A DNA stretch of 64,000 nucleotides from Ruminococcus flavefaciens (GCA_023667045.1 JAMPAU010000001.1:695903-759902), one strand, 5' to 3'. Positions 31,919-42,266 are shown, numbered from the stretch's first letter. Numbers and translations are program-made. Notes: generated by a model from the sequence alone, not told the origin.

Positions 31919-33754
31919 TTATACCTCAGTGATTTTTCTTGCCTCAATGTAAAATCTCTTGTCTTCGGCATGACCCATAGAAAAAGTCTTGCGAGGCAAA
32001 GCACCGTCTTTTATTACGGTCGGGAAAAGCTGTGACTTGTCCATGTCGGGCAGAATAAAACCTATGCCGTTGTGTTTTTCAGCGAGATTCTTGACAGTCT
32101 CCGTGCCATGAATGTAGTCAATTTTACCGCCGTTTGACTTTATATATCCGTCAAGGAAATTCTGCAAAGAGCCGACAGAAAGGTTAGAAGACTTTTTATT
32201 TATATACAGTTTCTTTTCCGTGCCGTTGCATGACATGATGATATACTGGTCGGAGATTTCAGTTTCGGAAAGTCCGAGTGAATCAGTCATTTCAGAGATG
32301 AGTTTATCACAGTCAACATCATATACAAGACGGTGTATAGCCTCAAATTTAAGAGCATCGCTGTGGAGATTTACTATTTCAGCGAGGGCATAGCGTGCAG
32401 GGTGTCCGGAAAAATCCATATCCGGATTTGATTTTTTAAGCTGTTCATAAAATTCCTTAGCAGTAGCAAGCGAGTGGTTGCCGTCGCCCATAGCATAAAG
32501 AAGTACCGGAGATTTTTCAAGGTTATATTTCCTGTTAAATTTTTCGGGTTCAGAGAGTTCGCACAGTGCGGAGTCAATTTTTTTCTGTGCCTGTTCATTG
32601 AGAAGATAGCCTTTTATACTGCCACCATTCTGCATGAGTTCAAAGTCATATAGTTTTTCCATATCCTGTTCAGAAAGAGATTCAATCACGGTATTTTCGG
32701 GGTCGTCAATCAGAATCATTATGTGAGGTAGTTCAAGAGCAGCACCCTGACGTACCTTAATGCGTGGAGGTATTCTCTCAATAACAGTAGCCTCTGTAGC
32801 ACGTACCTGTGAGGTACTGCCCTTTGAAAAGTCATATTCTTCAAGGTCTATCGCTCCTACAATACCCTTGCGGACAATGCCATTGCTCTGTACTCTCTCG
32901 ACGTAAACCATAGCGTTTTTGTATTCCTTGAAAATTCCGTCAGAAATGTATTTATCCATTGTGTCATGGATATTTTCTATTCTCTCGGAAACGTCATCAT
33001 CTTCAAGGAAGATTTCCGGCAGTATAAGGTTGAGTGTGGACGGTTCGTTGCCGACTGTGCTGTATACCTCGTTCCAGTATTCCGGCTCGCTGGTGTACTG
33101 ATCGCAGGCAATAACTGACCATTTATTCATGTTTACGTTTTCCGGAATTAATATATCCGCATTGTGAAAAGCTGTTGTGTTCATGTTTTTTTCCTCCAGT
33201 AATTTTATAAATTTTTTTAATTCTTGGTTAAGTTGTGAGACAGGCAGACCCACAACGTTGAAATAGTCGCCGTTGATTTTTTCGATAAGCAGTGACCCTT
33301 TACCCTGTATGCCGTACCCTCCGGCTTTATCAAAAGGTTCGCCGGTAGAGATATACCATTCAATGTCTTTTTCGGAGAGTTTCCTAAAAGCAACGGAAGT
33401 TGTTTTTGAGTTAAGCGAAAAATTACCACCGCCGATTATACAGTAGGAAGTTGTAACGCTATGGACTTTTCCGGAAAGCATTCTGAGAAATTTTCTGCAT
33501 TCGTCGACATTTTTCGGCTTGCCTAGTACCTTTCCGCCTATCTGCACTACAGTATCACAGCCGATAACTATATCATCGGGGTATAGTTCGGAGGCTTTTC
33601 GTGCCTTTAGTTCAGCAAGGTAATCCGACGGCTGACAGGGGTAATTCTCCGGTATTGTTTCGTCAACGTCTGTTGAGATACATTCAAAGTCATCTGTAAT
33701 CAGTTTCATGAGTTCACGCCGTCTTGGTGATGCTGTGGCGAGTATTATCTTCAT
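31919..33754 (-). CDS. Maf-like nucleotide pyrophosphatase fused in frame to DUF1015 protein
   Basis: 611 codons without a stop. Residues 1-189 are Maf (ATASPRRRELMK, GCDTVVQIGGKVLGKP, GGYGIQGKGSLL), a house-cleaning pyrophosphatase for modified dNTPs/NTPs. Residues 190-611 are DUF1015 (IACDQYTSEPEYW, MGDGNHSLATAKEFY). The second part has its own start, ATG 33184, behind GGAGG. Removing one base from the T7 run at 33212-33218 (plus strand) would end Maf at a TAA just before that start. So two separate genes with an assembly or natural indel is as likely as a true fusion. Confidence 0.8.
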   Translation of the reverse strand: MKIILATASPRRRELMKLITDDFECISTDVDETIPENYPCQPSDYLAELKARKASELYPDDIVIGCDTVVQIGGKVLGKPKNVDECRKFLRMLSGKVHSVTTSYCIIGGGNFSLNSKTTSVAFRKLSEKDIEWYISTGEPFDKAGGYGIQGKGSLLIEKINGDYFNVVGLPVSQLNQELKKFIKLLEEKNMNTTAFHNADILIPENVNMNKWSVIACDQYTSEPEYWNEVYSTVGNEPSTLNLILPEIFLEDDDVSERIENIHDTMDKYISDGIFKEYKNAMVYVERVQSNGIVRKGIVGAIDLEEYDFSKGSTSQVRATEATVIERIPPRIKVRQGAALELPHIMILIDDPENTVIESLSEQDMEKLYDFELMQNGGSIKGYLLNEQAQKKIDSALCELSEPEKFNRKYNLEKSPVLLYAMGDGNHSLATAKEFYEQLKKSNPDMDFSGHPARYALAEIVNLHSDALKFEAIHRLVYDVDCDKLISEMTDSLGLSETEISDQYIIMSCNGTEKKLYINKKSSNLSVGSLQNFLDGYIKSNGGKIDYIHGTETVKNLAEKHNGIGFILPDMDKSQLFPTVIKDGALPRKTFSMGHAEDKRFYIEARKITEV

Positions 33755-33758
33755 TGTA

Positions 33759-34174
33759 TCACTCCTTTATTAAAATTTTACCATATATTAGTGGCACATA
33801 TACTTCCTTCCGGAATAAGCGCAATGTCTGCCGGTTTTCTGTGGCTTCTGCAAATACCTGCTCTTTTGTTTCGTTTTCCGGATATATCTGTTTACCCTCG
33901 AATGATGTAAGCAACTGTATTACAAGATTTACATCTGTCGCAAAAAGCTCAGAATTTTGCAGACGGCTTTTATCAAACAAGCTATGTATTAAAATTTCTT
34001 TTTCGCTGTATTCATCTACTTCAATAGCGAAACGTCTTTTTAATCCGGTAACATTGTTATAGCCGTTCCGCTCCAGATGTACATACGCTGTTCAAAATTA
34101 TCAGACGCAGTTTTTCCGATTTTTATAAGACCGGGAACAACTGTTTCCATTATGTAAATAATTCCTTTTGCCAT
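33759..34174 (-). pseudogene. GIY-YIG/T5orf172-domain protein, frameshifted
   Basis: ATG 34174, behind AAAGGAGAT formed by the rlmD stop region, opens MAKGIIYIMETVVPGLIKIG and KTASDNFEQRMY, the beginning of a T5orf172 (GIY-YIG superfamily) nuclease-like domain. One base is missing at about 34077, which causes an early stop. The other frame restores YNNVTGLKRRFAIEVDEYSE and HSLFDKSRLQNSELF to TGA 33759. It sits tightly between rlmD and maf. About 138 residues if repaired. Confidence 0.65.
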
Positions 34175-34177
34175 TTT

Positions 34178-35530
34178 TTAATCTCCTTTGTTACAAGACA
34201 TAAGAACAACGCACTCAACGTGCTTTGTACGTGGAAAAAAGTCAGCACCGCATACTTTTTCAGCAGTGTAGCCAAGTTCATTGAAAAGTTTAGCGTCTCT
34301 TGCGGAAGTAGCAGGATTGCATGAAATCATTACTATTTTTTCCGGTTCAGCCTCTGCAACAGTCCGGATGGTCTCCGGCGAACAGCCCTTACGTGGCGGG
34401 TCGAGTACTATTATATCCGGATTTATATTAAGTCTTTTAAAGACTTCTCCGGCATCACCGCAGTGAAACTCAGCGTTTTCTATATTGTTGGCGACTGCAT
34501 TTTTACGGGCGTTTTCCACTGCTTCCGGAATAACTTCTACTCCAATAACTTTCTTTGCATTTTCTGCCATTGAAAGACCAATAGTACCTGCTCCGCAGTA
34601 CAGGTCGGCGATAACTTCATTTCCGGACAGTCCGGCAAATTCAAGAGCCTTTCTGTAAATCTTTTCCGCCTGAACAGTATTCACCTGATAAAAAGACAAA
34701 GGTGAGATTTCTATTTTATTACCGCACATAGTATCTGAAATAGTATCTTTTCCGAAAAGAGTAACGCATTTTTTTCCCATAATAACATTAGTCCTGTCGG
34801 GATTGATATTCATGACTATGCTCTTTATATCCGGAAACTTTTCAGTTATACTTCTGCACATTGCCGAAAACTGTCTTGACACATCTTTTCTTGCCACAAG
34901 ACATAGCATTATCTTGCCGGAATAATTTCCTCTCCTTATGTATATATGACGCATTATTCCGGTATGCGTACTTTCTGAATATACAGATATTTTATGTGAA
35001 TTTATATATTCAAGTATGTATTCAATAATATCACGGAAAATCTCCGGCTGTAAAACACAGTCTTTAACCGGAATAACAGTATGAGTACGCTCTGCATAAA
35101 AACCGCACACTGCTTTGCCGTCAGCTACAGTCAGTGGATACTGTGCTTTATTTCTGTAGCGGACTGTTTCTTCTGCTCCTATAAAATCCTCAAATTCCGG
35201 ATTCAGACCGCCTATTCTCCGGAAAGCGTCTTTTATTATATCGTTTTTTATTCTGCATTCTGCATCATAGCTCATATGCCGGAAAACACACCCACCGCAC
35301 TTTTTATACACCGGACAGTCAGCGTTTATTCTTTCCGGCGAGGGAGTTATAATTTCACTGATAATGCCGTATGCATAGCTTTTCAGTACCTTTACTATTT
35401 TGATTTTTAAAATGTCACCTACTGCCGTATCTGGTACAAAAACCGCCATGCCATCCGATTTACAGACACCGTTTCCGTCAGAGGTCATACCGGTTATCTC
35501 TGCGGTTATAAATTGATTTTTTTCAAGCAT
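34178..35530 (-). CDS. rlmD: 23S rRNA (uracil-5-)-methyltransferase, RlmD/RumA type
   Basis: 450 residues. N-terminal TRAM domain (1-60), 4Fe-4S cysteines in CPVYKKCGGCVFRH plus a later Cys, SAM-binding VIADLYCGAGTIGL, VLDPPRKGC, and catalytic Cys in MISCNPAT. Methylates a uridine of 23S rRNA (RlmD or the related RlmCD; the site cannot be told from sequence). Start ATG 35530 overlaps hemZ by 25 bases, behind GGAGAT. Confidence 0.93.
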   Translation of the reverse strand: MLEKNQFITAEITGMTSDGNGVCKSDGMAVFVPDTAVGDILKIKIVKVLKSYAYGIISEIITPSPERINADCPVYKKCGGCVFRHMSYDAECRIKNDIIKDAFRRIGGLNPEFEDFIGAEETVRYRNKAQYPLTVADGKAVCGFYAERTHTVIPVKDCVLQPEIFRDIIEYILEYINSHKISVYSESTHTGIMRHIYIRRGNYSGKIMLCLVARKDVSRQFSAMCRSITEKFPDIKSIVMNINPDRTNVIMGKKCVTLFGKDTISDTMCGNKIEISPLSFYQVNTVQAEKIYRKALEFAGLSGNEVIADLYCGAGTIGLSMAENAKKVIGVEVIPEAVENARKNAVANNIENAEFHCGDAGEVFKRLNINPDIIVLDPPRKGCSPETIRTVAEAEPEKIVMISCNPATSARDAKLFNELGYTAEKVCGADFFPRTKHVECVVLMSCNKGD

Positions 35531-36972
35531 TCAGTTATCTCCTTTTTCTTTTCCATAAGCTTATCGAAACTTCCTATATACTCATACGGAAATTTATAAT
35601 TGTGTATTCTTGTTATCCTGTTGTCCGGATATACAAGTTTTGTGGAAGCACCACTGCCTGCTCCAACTATAGTCTGAGTTTCGTCCATTATGTAGATATT
35701 GTAGTAGCTTTCAAAACCCTTTTTAGCATAGCCGACGTTTTCAAGATTATCAACTGTATTCTTCTGACGGTACATATAATACGGCAGATAGTCATTACTC
35801 ATGAGTTTTTCTATGCTGTAGTCAACCATTTCAGAGGCGGGATTTGTGATATTGGCTTTTCCGTCCGGAAAAAGACTGGCAGAGCGTTTTAAAGTAAGAG
35901 TATGTACAGTTATGCTTTCGGGTGAAATATCAACAATTCTGTCAAGAGTATTCCGGAAACTATTAGCCGTCTCTGTAGGAAGTCCTGCTATTAAGTCTGT
36001 ATTTATATTTTCAAAACCAACTTTTCTTGCAAGCTCAAAAGCCCTGAGAGCGTCTTCACCGGTATGCCGGCGACCTATTACTTTCAGTACGTCGTCATTT
36101 AAAGTCTGCGGATTTATTGAAATGCGTTCTGCACCGAGTTCCTTTATTATTCGGAGTTTTTCTTCTGTGATAGTATCGGGTCTTCCTGCCTCAAAGCTGT
36201 ATTCACGGATTTTATCAAGGTCAAAATTTTTCTGTACGCATTCCATAATAGTGCGTATATCCTCAGCCGGAATAGCACTCGGAGTACCACCCCCGAAATA
36301 TATAGTGTCGATTTCATTTCCGGCTTCTTTTATAATACGGCTTATAATTTCGAGTTCACGGCAGAGACATTTAACATAGTCCGGTATTAATTTACCAGCC
36401 GATTCTATCGAATGCGATACAAAAGAGCAGTAACTGCACCTTGACGGACAGAAAGGTATTGATATATACAGACTTACAGCCTTGCGGTTTATCTTTTCGA
36501 TTATCGGCAACTGGTTTACAGCCGTATCATATGCCAGTTTCAGCTTGTCTGGAGAGAGTTCATATTTTTCCGTAAGGATATTGCTGATTTCTGTAAAGTC
36601 TTTTCCCTGTGCGATAAGTTCGGTTACTTTCTTTACCGGACGTATTCCTGTCATAAGTCCCCACGGCTGATTTATTCCTGTCTTATCCCTAAGAATGTGA
36701 TATATAATCCTGCACAATTCATGCTCTGTATATTTATCATCATCTGTCGGGATATTTTTTTCATTGTGGAAAACTTCCCCGTCAAGCCGTATATCCGCAT
36801 AAATCCTGTTATTTTCCACTCCTGCAACAACAAAAGACTCGCCTGTTGCATTCTGTATATCGTCCGAAAAGTTAAATTTTTCTGTCTGAAAAAACATTTT
36901 CAAAGTGGACTCAATTTCATATTTAAAAGAATTGCCGATTAAGATAACCGGCATTTTAAAAAGATTATTCAT
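35506..36972 (-). CDS. hemZ: Oxygen-independent coproporphyrinogen III oxidase-like radical SAM protein (HemZ)
   Basis: 488 residues from ATG 36972 (MNNLFKMPVILIGN), two bases before the MBL gene's stop. Radical SAM cysteines in CPSRCSYCSF, then IDTIYFGGGTPSAI, SFEAGRPDTI and INPQTLNDDVLKVIGRRHTG. The long N-terminal extension (1-165) before the radical SAM core is typical of HemZ rather than HemN. No heme biosynthesis genes are near, so a role outside heme synthesis is possible. Confidence 0.88.
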   Translation of the reverse strand: MNNLFKMPVILIGNSFKYEIESTLKMFFQTEKFNFSDDIQNATGESFVVAGVENNRIYADIRLDGEVFHNEKNIPTDDDKYTEHELCRIIYHILRDKTGINQPWGLMTGIRPVKKVTELIAQGKDFTEISNILTEKYELSPDKLKLAYDTAVNQLPIIEKINRKAVSLYISIPFCPSRCSYCSFVSHSIESAGKLIPDYVKCLCRELEIISRIIKEAGNEIDTIYFGGGTPSAIPAEDIRTIMECVQKNFDLDKIREYSFEAGRPDTITEEKLRIIKELGAERISINPQTLNDDVLKVIGRRHTGEDALRAFELARKVGFENINTDLIAGLPTETANSFRNTLDRIVDISPESITVHTLTLKRSASLFPDGKANITNPASEMVDYSIEKLMSNDYLPYYMYRQKNTVDNLENVGYAKKGFESYYNIYIMDETQTIVGAGSGASTKLVYPDNRITRIHNYKFPYEYIGSFDKLMEKKKEITECLKKINL

Positions 36973-36973
36973 A

Positions 36974-37603
36974 TTATTTTCTGAATCTCCTAAAATATGG
37001 ATTAGATTTTTTTTCGTATTCAAGTTCGGTCTTGTCGCCGTGACCTGTCAGTATTGTATAGTTTCCGCTGATTTTATAAAGTCTTTCAAGCGAATCAATC
37101 ATAAGCTCCGGACTACTGCCTGCAAAGTCAGTTCTGCCTATTGAACAGCAGAAAAGCGTATCGCCGGAGAATATAGTATCATCGCATATATAGCACACGC
37201 TTCCCATAGAATGACCAGCAGTATGCATAACTCTAAATTCATACTCGCCGTCTGTAATAACATCGCCGTCATGAATAACTGTATATCTGCTTACCGGATT
37301 AAACTTCATGCATGAGATTGAATCAGCCAGTGAAAGCCCTGCACTGTTGAGCATGGGAGCGTCATTTTCGTGAATAAAGACCTCTGCCCCTGTCTTAACG
37401 GCGACTTCCTCAACGCCGTTCATATGGTCAAAATGTCCGTGAGTGAGAAGTATCTTACTGAGCTTTAATTTTTTCATATTAAGGAACTCCAGTAAAAGCC
37501 TTGAATCACCGCCGATATCTACAGCCACACACTGATTAGGGGTGGTTAAGGCTATGTGGCAGTTGGCACGGAGTTCACCAAGCTGTAATGTATTAACTAT
37601 CAT
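36974..37603 (-). CDS. MBL-fold metallohydrolase (glyoxalase II-like)
   Basis: 209 residues with the metal motif LTHGHFDHMNG, HTAGHSMGSVCY and FSGDTLF, and the final His in LTGHGDKT. Cytosolic Zn-dependent hydrolase of the YcbL/hydroxyacylglutathione hydrolase-like group. Start ATG 37603 is behind AAGGAGG. Overlap-coupled to hemZ downstream. Confidence 0.88.
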   Translation of the reverse strand: MIVNTLQLGELRANCHIALTTPNQCVAVDIGGDSRLLLEFLNMKKLKLSKILLTHGHFDHMNGVEEVAVKTGAEVFIHENDAPMLNSAGLSLADSISCMKFNPVSRYTVIHDGDVITDGEYEFRVMHTAGHSMGSVCYICDDTIFSGDTLFCCSIGRTDFAGSSPELMIDSLERLYKISGNYTILTGHGDKTELEYEKKSNPYFRRFRK

Positions 37604-37624
37604 AAATTTATCGACCTCCTTGAA

Positions 37625-37903
37625 TTAATCAAATAATGTTTCCCAGTGTCCAGTGTTATTTTTTTCTTCAGCCAAATCCAGCAGTAACATCAAGTCCGGA
37701 TTCTTCTTTTACTTCCTTTACTGTATTTTCTGCCACTGACATATCCCCATTACACCAACCGTTTTGTAGCTTATCATTTCTGCTGAAATATCCCTTATTC
37801 TTTGATAGCTTTCAATATCAAATTTATCTTTTCCATAAAAAAGACCGCTCTGGGCAACAGACTGTAATTCTATTGCCCAATGCAACCATTTTTGTCAATT
37901 CAT
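37625..37903 (-). pseudogene. Nudix hydrolase remnant
   Basis: Between relA and the MBL gene lie pieces of a Nudix protein. A first frame has QKWLHWAIELQSVAQSGLFY and KDKFDIESYQRIRDISAEMI, the usual N-terminal module, with TGA as codon 3. A second frame has VAENTVKEVKEESGLDVTAG, part of the Nudix box. A last piece reads HWETLFD before TAA 37625. The central catalytic region is deleted. Confidence 0.65.
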
Positions 37904-37913
37904 GCTTCCCGTG

Positions 37914-40190
37914 TCATATAGAGGCACGCTCAACAGATATTACGCCCTTTATTCTTCTCAGCTTGTCGAAAAGATTTTTAAGCTGTTCGGTACTGGAAAT
38001 AACTATAGTACTCTCAAAGAGTGCGTTTCCGTTTTTCAGCATTCTTGAAGAAGAATGCATTATAGGTACTCTTGCTTCAAGAAGTATTCCGGAAATATCA
38101 TGCACAAGACCTACACGGTCAACGGCGATAACCTCAAAGCTTGTCTGTAGCTGTGAGTTGCAGTCTTCAGACCACTGTATATCATACCACCTGTCCAGCT
38201 CCTCCGGAATATTTCTTCTGACAGCTGACGTATAGTTTGTACACTTTGTAGTATGTACTGAAATTCCGTATCCTCTTGTTATATATCCCACAATATTGTC
38301 GCCGGGCAGAGGATTACAGCACTGTGCAAACTTAACGGCGAGGTCTTCAACCTTGTCAAGTATAATGTTGTTTCTTCCAGAAGTCTTAGACTTTACAAGA
38401 GGAAAAACAGACTGTTTGCTCTCTGTATTTTCGTACATCTTCTGATATTTGTCTTTAAGACGGAGAATAATTTTAGAAAGGGAAATACCGCCGTAGCCTA
38501 TTGAAGCATAGAAATCGTCAATGTTTTCGCAGTTGTATTTTTTCAAGTCATCGCTCAGAAACTCATTGTATTTTTCTTCCGGAAGATTAATTTTATTGCG
38601 GATAAACTCATTTTGAAGCTGAGCCTTTCCCTCTTTTATATTTTCCTCACGGCGTTCTTTCTTAAACCATGAGCGTATCTTTGAGCGAGCCTCAGAGGTT
38701 GTGACTATATTCAGCCAGTCACGGTTAGGACCTCTTTTTTCGTCCTTGCAGGTTAGTATTTCGCACCTTTCGCCTGTCTGGAGCTTATAATCAAAAGGCA
38801 CAATCTTGCCGTCCACCTTAGCACCGGACATCTTATGACCGACTTCTGTATGAATCTTATATGCAAAGTCAATTACATTAGCACCAATCGGCAGAGATAT
38901 AGGAAGACCTTTAGGTGTTATTACAGTGATTGTATCTGGTGTGAGGTCTGTTTTTATAATGTCGAATATATCTTCAACGTCGTCGGAAGTCTGTTGCATT
39001 TCAATAACCTTGCGTACCCATGCAAGACGTTCTTCCATTTTATCCTTGCCTTTGAGACCCTCTTTGTATTTCCAGTGAGCAGCTATACCGTATTCAGCGG
39101 TCTCATGCATATCCCAAGTTCTTATCTGTACCTCAAAGGGTATACCCTCTTTGCCGAGTACGGTAATGTGCAGTGACTGATACATATTTTCTTTCGGACA
39201 ATGTATATAGTCCTTGTATCTGCCCGGTATAGGCGTAAACATAGCCTGTATCAGACCAAACACATTAAAACATTCATTTTCGGTTGAAACTATAACACGC
39301 ACGGCGTACTTGTCATAAATTTCGTCAATGGTCTTGCCTTTCAGGAAAATCTTCTTGTAAATGCCGTATATGCTTTTTACACGACCGTCCACGAAAGGCG
39401 GTTCAGAAAACATATTTGAGGACTGAAGATACTGAGAAATACGTGACTTTATAGATTCTATAAAAGCCTCACGTTCTTCTTTTTTGCTTTCAAGGATATT
39501 TTCGATTTCGGCATAAGCATAAGGGTCAAGGTAGTGAAAAGACAGGTCTTCAAGTTCTTCCTTTACCGACTTTATGCCAAGACGGTGGGCAATAGGTGCA
39601 TAGATATTAAGAGTTTCATGGGCTATGCGTTTTTGCTTTGCTGTATGGCAGTATTTAAGGGTTCTCATGTTGTGCAGTCTGTCGCACAGCTTTATAATCA
39701 TAACCCGTATATCATGAGACATGGCAAGGAGAATTTTACGGATATTCTCCGCACGCTGTTCATTCTTGTTAAGATACGGTACTCTGCCGAGCTTTGTAAC
39801 GCCGTCAACAAGCAGTGCCACGTCCTGCCCGAATCTCTTTTTGATGTCGTTAAAGGTAGCCGGAGTATCTTCAACAACGTCATGGAGCAGGGCGGCACAT
39901 ATAGTGTCAGTATCCATTCCTAATTCAAGCAGGATATATGCAACGGCGAGCGGATGTGTGATGTAATCCTGACCGGACGAACGTTTCTGACCCCTGTGGG
40001 CTTTTTCCGCAAACTGATAAGCAGAAATAATCTTGCTGAGGTCGTACTGTTTGTCATCTGTAAGAATCTTCTGGATAAGCGTTTCAATTGTGAAATTGTC
40101 ATCATAATCCGGAATGCTTTTCAGAAAATCAGAAGTCATTTCAGAGCCGTTTTCTGCTGAAACAGCGTTTTCAGTTTTTTTAGAATCCAT
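37914..40190 (-). CDS. relA: Bifunctional (p)ppGpp synthetase/hydrolase RelA/SpoT
   Basis: Controls the stringent response. 758 residues from ATG 40190 (MDSKKTENAVS) behind AAGGAG. HD hydrolase domain (HPLAVAYILLE, LLHDVVEDTP), synthetase (VKSIYGIYKKI, DKYAVRVIV), TGS domain (ITVITPKGLPISLPIGANV), CC/zinc-finger region (AQCCNPLPGDNIVGYI) and C-terminal ACT (VIAVDRVGLVHDISGI). Long Rel type, both activities expected. 24 bases downstream of recJ. Confidence 0.97.
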   Translation of the reverse strand: MDSKKTENAVSAENGSEMTSDFLKSIPDYDDNFTIETLIQKILTDDKQYDLSKIISAYQFAEKAHRGQKRSSGQDYITHPLAVAYILLELGMDTDTICAALLHDVVEDTPATFNDIKKRFGQDVALLVDGVTKLGRVPYLNKNEQRAENIRKILLAMSHDIRVMIIKLCDRLHNMRTLKYCHTAKQKRIAHETLNIYAPIAHRLGIKSVKEELEDLSFHYLDPYAYAEIENILESKKEEREAFIESIKSRISQYLQSSNMFSEPPFVDGRVKSIYGIYKKIFLKGKTIDEIYDKYAVRVIVSTENECFNVFGLIQAMFTPIPGRYKDYIHCPKENMYQSLHITVLGKEGIPFEVQIRTWDMHETAEYGIAAHWKYKEGLKGKDKMEERLAWVRKVIEMQQTSDDVEDIFDIIKTDLTPDTITVITPKGLPISLPIGANVIDFAYKIHTEVGHKMSGAKVDGKIVPFDYKLQTGERCEILTCKDEKRGPNRDWLNIVTTSEARSKIRSWFKKERREENIKEGKAQLQNEFIRNKINLPEEKYNEFLSDDLKKYNCENIDDFYASIGYGGISLSKIILRLKDKYQKMYENTESKQSVFPLVKSKTSGRNNIILDKVEDLAVKFAQCCNPLPGDNIVGYITRGYGISVHTTKCTNYTSAVRRNIPEELDRWYDIQWSEDCNSQLQTSFEVIAVDRVGLVHDISGILLEARVPIMHSSSRMLKNGNALFESTIVISSTEQLKNLFDKLRRIKGVISVERASI

Positions 40191-40214
40191 AATTAATTCT
40201 CCTTCCATAAATAA

Positions 40215-42233
40215 TCAGTTTAGTTTTTTCCTAAGCGAAATAAATACCGGTGCAGAATCAAGGTCTGATTTTTTATCAGTCTTTACACGCTTTATAACGG
40301 AAGTTTCAGACGAAACCGTGACAAGTCCGAGCTGACGGAGAGCCTCCACAGCTACAGAAAATTTGCAGTAATTGATTTCCGGACAGAACTTCATATATAG
40401 TTGGTCGGAAGATATGCCGGCTTCAAGAATATTCTTGTATATCTTTACTGTATCGTCACGTGTCGGGAGCATACTTCTGTAGTAGTTTGCCGGAAGTTCT
40501 TCGCCACGCATAAACATCTCAAAGGCGTTCTTTGCAGAAAAGTATTTACTCTGCTCAAATCTTTTCGGTCGAATATCTTCAATAAAGAGATTTACGTTTT
40601 TGTTGCCGTTGTATTCGTTTATACCCAATGTAACAATCATATCGCATATATCTCCGGATTTTACCATAAGAGAAGACGGCGACATGAAAAATGCTAGTGC
40701 TTCCACTCTTAAACCGCCTGTCTCTATACGTAGCTTGCTGTGTTTTCCGTCAGACAGAGATATTATTTCATTAACACGTGCATTGCATATAAGAAAACGT
40801 GGCTTTTCGTTTTCACAGCCGTAAGGTTCAAGGATTTTCAGATTATCTATACTTTCAACGCTAATCATTTCGGGCGAAAGAATAGCGTCCGCCTTGATAG
40901 TAAGCAAAGGCATATACTTATGATTTTCAAGGGCGTATTTTTCAATAAGTGCATGAAAATCATCTTTCATACCCTCTTTTATCGTAAAACCGCCTGCTCC
41001 CATATGCCCGCCGAATTTTTCAAGAGTTTCTGAAGCGTATGTCAAAGCACTGAAAACGGAAAAATCCCCGAAAGCACGAGCAGAGCCTCTTATTTCGCCG
41101 TCGTTTTCGGAGGCTATAAAGCACGGTTTTCCGAAACGCTCCTGAATGCGTGAGGCGACAATTCCTATAACGCCGTGATGCCAGTTTTTTCCGCAGATAA
41201 AGATAACTCTCTCACGTATTATAGGCGGATTTTCGTCAATCATTTTGTAAATATCGCTGATTACTCCGGACTCTGCACTTTTTCTTTCCTCGTTCAGTTC
41301 GTCAAGGTCTTCTGCAAGATATAAAGCCTCGTCGTATACTTCGCTCAGAAAAAGCTTTGTTGCCATTCTTGGAGAGCCGAAACGTCCGGAGGCGTTTATA
41401 CGTGGTGCAAGCCTAAAACCTATCGCTGAAGTATCAATAGCCTTTTTTATCTTGCATACTTCTTTCAGTGCAATAAGCGACGGTCTGTCAGTATTGTCAA
41501 TAAGTTTCATACCGTAAGAGACAAGAGAACGGTTTTCACCTGTGAGACTTACAATATCGGCAACAGTAGCTATTGTTGCAAGGTCGCCGAATTGTTCAAG
41601 TGCAACGGTATAATCACCGCCCTCAATAGCAGAAACGAGTTTAAGGGCAATACCTGCACCGCACATATACTTAAAAGGCGAATTGCAGTCATGACGATGA
41701 GGGTCTACTATAGCCTCAGCACGTGGGAGAGTTTCGCCCTGCTGGTGATGGTCGGTAATGACGAGCTTCATGCCGAGAGAATATATATATTCTGCCTCGT
41801 TTATCGCCGATATTCCGTTGTCAACGGTAAGTATCAACTTTGCTCCGGCTGAAAATATCTCATCTATTGCATTGTTGTTAAGACCGTACCCCTCTGAACG
41901 CTCCGGAATATAATACATAACGTCAGCACCTATTTCCGAAAGGTATGAATACATGATAACAGTAGACATAATGCCGTCACAGTCATAGTCTCCGTAAATG
42001 CATATTCTGTCATTATTGTCAACGGCAGTTGTTATAACGTCAACAGCTTCTTTCATGTCCTTTATAAGAAAAGGGTCTGAAAGTTCTTTTGCTCCGAGCT
42101 TGTCAATAACTTCTTCCGGAGAGGAATAGCCCTGTGAAGCAAGCACCGTTGCCGTAAGCTGTGACACACCGCACTTTGACATAATCTCATGTACAATACT
42201 GCTGTCGGGATTCTGTGCAACCCATTTTTTCAT
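40215..42233 (-). CDS. recJ: Single-stranded-DNA-specific exonuclease RecJ
   Basis: 672 residues from ATG 42233 (MKKWVAQNPDSS) behind AAAGGAGG. DHH phosphoesterase motifs: YGDYDCDGI, LTVDNGI, VITDHHQ, FRLAPRINASGR; DHHA1 part HHGVIGIVASR and GGHMGAGG. 5'-3' exonuclease in recombination repair. First gene of the recJ-relA operon, with a consensus promoter. Confidence 0.95.
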   Translation of the reverse strand: MKKWVAQNPDSSIVHEIMSKCGVSQLTATVLASQGYSSPEEVIDKLGAKELSDPFLIKDMKEAVDVITTAVDNNDRICIYGDYDCDGIMSTVIMYSYLSEIGADVMYYIPERSEGYGLNNNAIDEIFSAGAKLILTVDNGISAINEAEYIYSLGMKLVITDHHQQGETLPRAEAIVDPHRHDCNSPFKYMCGAGIALKLVSAIEGGDYTVALEQFGDLATIATVADIVSLTGENRSLVSYGMKLIDNTDRPSLIALKEVCKIKKAIDTSAIGFRLAPRINASGRFGSPRMATKLFLSEVYDEALYLAEDLDELNEERKSAESGVISDIYKMIDENPPIIRERVIFICGKNWHHGVIGIVASRIQERFGKPCFIASENDGEIRGSARAFGDFSVFSALTYASETLEKFGGHMGAGGFTIKEGMKDDFHALIEKYALENHKYMPLLTIKADAILSPEMISVESIDNLKILEPYGCENEKPRFLICNARVNEIISLSDGKHSKLRIETGGLRVEALAFFMSPSSLMVKSGDICDMIVTLGINEYNGNKNVNLFIEDIRPKRFEQSKYFSAKNAFEMFMRGEELPANYYRSMLPTRDDTVKIYKNILEAGISSDQLYMKFCPEINYCKFSVAVEALRQLGLVTVSSETSVIKRVKTDKKSDLDSAPVFISLRKKLN

Positions 42234-42266
42234 ATAAAACCTCCTTTGCAATGAGTAAGTAAATAT

